A stretch of DNA of 7,299 nt from Deltaproteobacteria bacterium (GTDB taxonomy: Bacteria > Desulfobacterota > Dissulfuribacteria > Dissulfuribacterales > UBA3076): assembly GCA_030605675.1 (NCBI GenBank), contig JAUWHV010000101.1, positions 1 through 7,299 of the forward strand. Direction: 5' to 3'. Numbering within the stretch: position 1 is the stretch's first letter; every line of letters begins with the position of its first letter. The translations under genes and the position numbers were made by a program. Positions 6,919 through 7,299 of this stretch are shown here, in pieces. The notes below the pieces were generated by a model. The model worked only from the letters and a program-made list of their open reading frames with translations. It did not search any database and was not told the DNA's origin.

Positions 6919-7019
6919 GCGATTAGCCTTTAGCGATTAGCTATTAGTTTAATGATTATCGGTCTGCCGCCCTGACAAGCAGGATGTCTTGCTATTACAA
7001 AATTAGCTGTTAGCGGTTA
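6919..7019. repeat. GCGATTA-type heptamer arrays
   Basis: Four 7-base units sit at 6919-6946 (GCGATTA, GCCTTTA, GCGATTA, GCTATTA). After about 60 bases, two more of the same form appear at 7006-7019 (GCTGTTA, GCGGTTA), in the same orientation. The intervening segment is not repetitive. The units are imperfect, with G-C at positions 1-2 and T-T-A at positions 5-7. Confidence 0.75.
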
Positions 7020-7031
7020 ATTTGCTGCCCC

Positions 7032-7062
7032 GCCCGCCTCGCCTGAGCTCGCGATGGCGGGC
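7032..7062. repeat. GC-rich imperfect palindrome (hairpin)
   Basis: GCCCGCC at 7032-7038 pairs with GGCGGGC at 7056-7062. Inside it TCGC (7039-7042) pairs with GCGA (7051-7054), with one bulged T and an 8-base loop containing GAGCTC. Five T follow at 7068-7072 after a 5-base gap, so it could act as a weak terminator on the plus strand, but no plus-strand gene lies upstream. Base composition contrasts sharply with the AT-rich surroundings, which suggests a dispersed hairpin element. Confidence 0.6.
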
Positions 7063-7225
7063 AGGTGTTTTTCAAATCGGTGGTTTTTAAAATGTTCATT
7101 ATTAAAGTCAAATTTTAGTTGTGTTTTTAAAGTTCAGTTGTGAAAGCCCTTCTGCGCGTGAGCAATCGCCGTTCTGCAATACAAAACTGTTGGATTATGA
7201 GTGCTTGAACATTATGCTGATTATT

Positions 7226-7234
7226 AAGGGGGTG
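7226..7234 (+). promoter_or_regulatory. Strong ribosome-binding site of the antitoxin-like gene
   Basis: AAGGGGGTG lies 4 bases before the ATG at 7239 and closely matches the anti-Shine-Dalgarno complement. It supports this ATG as a true start. Confidence 0.75.
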
Positions 7235-7238
7235 AAAC

Positions 7239-7299
7239 ATGGTGGCATTAGCTGAAAAAATTTATGAACAGGCTCTTGATCTTCCAATAGATGATCGCT
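7239..7299 (+). CDS. Putative addiction-module antitoxin component, partial at 3' end
   Basis: Only the first 20 codons are in the window, reading MVALAEKIYEQALDLPIDDR. This resembles the start of the 'putative addiction module component' family (Unstab_antitox, TIGR02574-like). Those proteins begin with a helix of the form I-x-x-x-A-L-x-L-P-x-x-x-R and are usually 60-80 residues long, followed by a RelE/ParE-type toxin gene. The strong ribosome-binding site at 7226-7234 supports expression. The gene is divergent from the cluster to its left and marks the boundary of the housekeeping block. The toxin partner, if present, is outside the window. With 20 residues, the family call is probable rather than certain. 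Confidence 0.6.
   Translation, partial: MVALAEKIYEQALDLPIDDR

Larger units (their letters stand above)
6847..7238. other. Intergenic region between divergent ricT-like and antitoxin genes
   Basis: About 390 bases carry no supported gene; every open frame here is very short. The region must contain the start signals of two divergent transcription units. It holds a GC(N)nTTA heptamer array (6919-6946) with a second short copy (7006-7019), a GC-rich hairpin (7032-7062) and an AT-rich stretch with direct repeats (7083-7142). A weak dyad (CAAG to CTTG, about 6976-6991) lies between the two heptamer stretches. Confidence 0.75.

Noticed and set aside
6919..7062. selC or another tRNA/ncRNA gene in the intergenic region
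   Set aside because: The hairpins do not assemble into a cloverleaf, and no acceptor stem or T-loop consensus is visible.

Overview
The window holds most of a four-gene, minus-strand translation and one-carbon cluster. Read in the direction of transcription (right to left) the order is ricT/PSP1-family protein, metG (methionyl-tRNA synthetase with a C-terminal tRNA-binding domain), selB (selenocysteine-specific elongation factor) and metF (methylenetetrahydrofolate reductase with a cysteine-rich MetV-like C-terminal domain). At the far right, a plus-strand gene that looks like an addiction-module antitoxin runs off the window.

The likely host is an anaerobic bacterium of the Desulfobacterota ('deltaproteobacteria') type or a close neighbour. 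This is an inference from three things: SelB, a MetF carrying the iron-sulfur/zinc type C-terminal domain seen in Wood-Ljungdahl and sulfate-reducing lineages, and a PSP1 gene next to metG. The sequence alone does not fix the phylum. No rRNA, tRNA, CRISPR array, insertion sequence or prophage gene is visible.

Layout: 1-125 is a short gene-free stretch dominated by a CAATCCCT-type tandem repeat. metF covers 126-1679. A 77-base gap with an octamer array follows. selB covers 1757-3727 and is followed after only 3 bases by metG (3731-5638), with the selB ribosome-binding site inside the metG 3' end. A 71-base gap carries a heptamer array. The ricT-like gene covers 5710-6825; I prefer an internal Met over the longest frame. 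About 410 bases of intergenic DNA follow, with heptamer arrays, a GC-rich hairpin and AT-rich direct repeats. The antitoxin-like gene begins at 7239.

How the genes relate: MetG charges tRNA-Met, SelB delivers Sec-tRNA to recoded UGA codons, and MetF makes the methyl-folate used for methionine synthesis or the methyl branch of the acetyl-CoA pathway. The ricT-like protein is an iron-sulfur-type accessory protein whose role outside Firmicutes is not settled. No selA, selD or selC is in the window.

The most unusual feature is a set of short tandem arrays with 7- or 8-base units, of at least four different sequence families, at or near almost every gene boundary. One octamer array sits in frame inside selB and adds about 12 residues to a winged-helix domain. 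An identical 32-base core of that array recurs in the selB-metF gap. Another array supplies the last codons and stop of metF.
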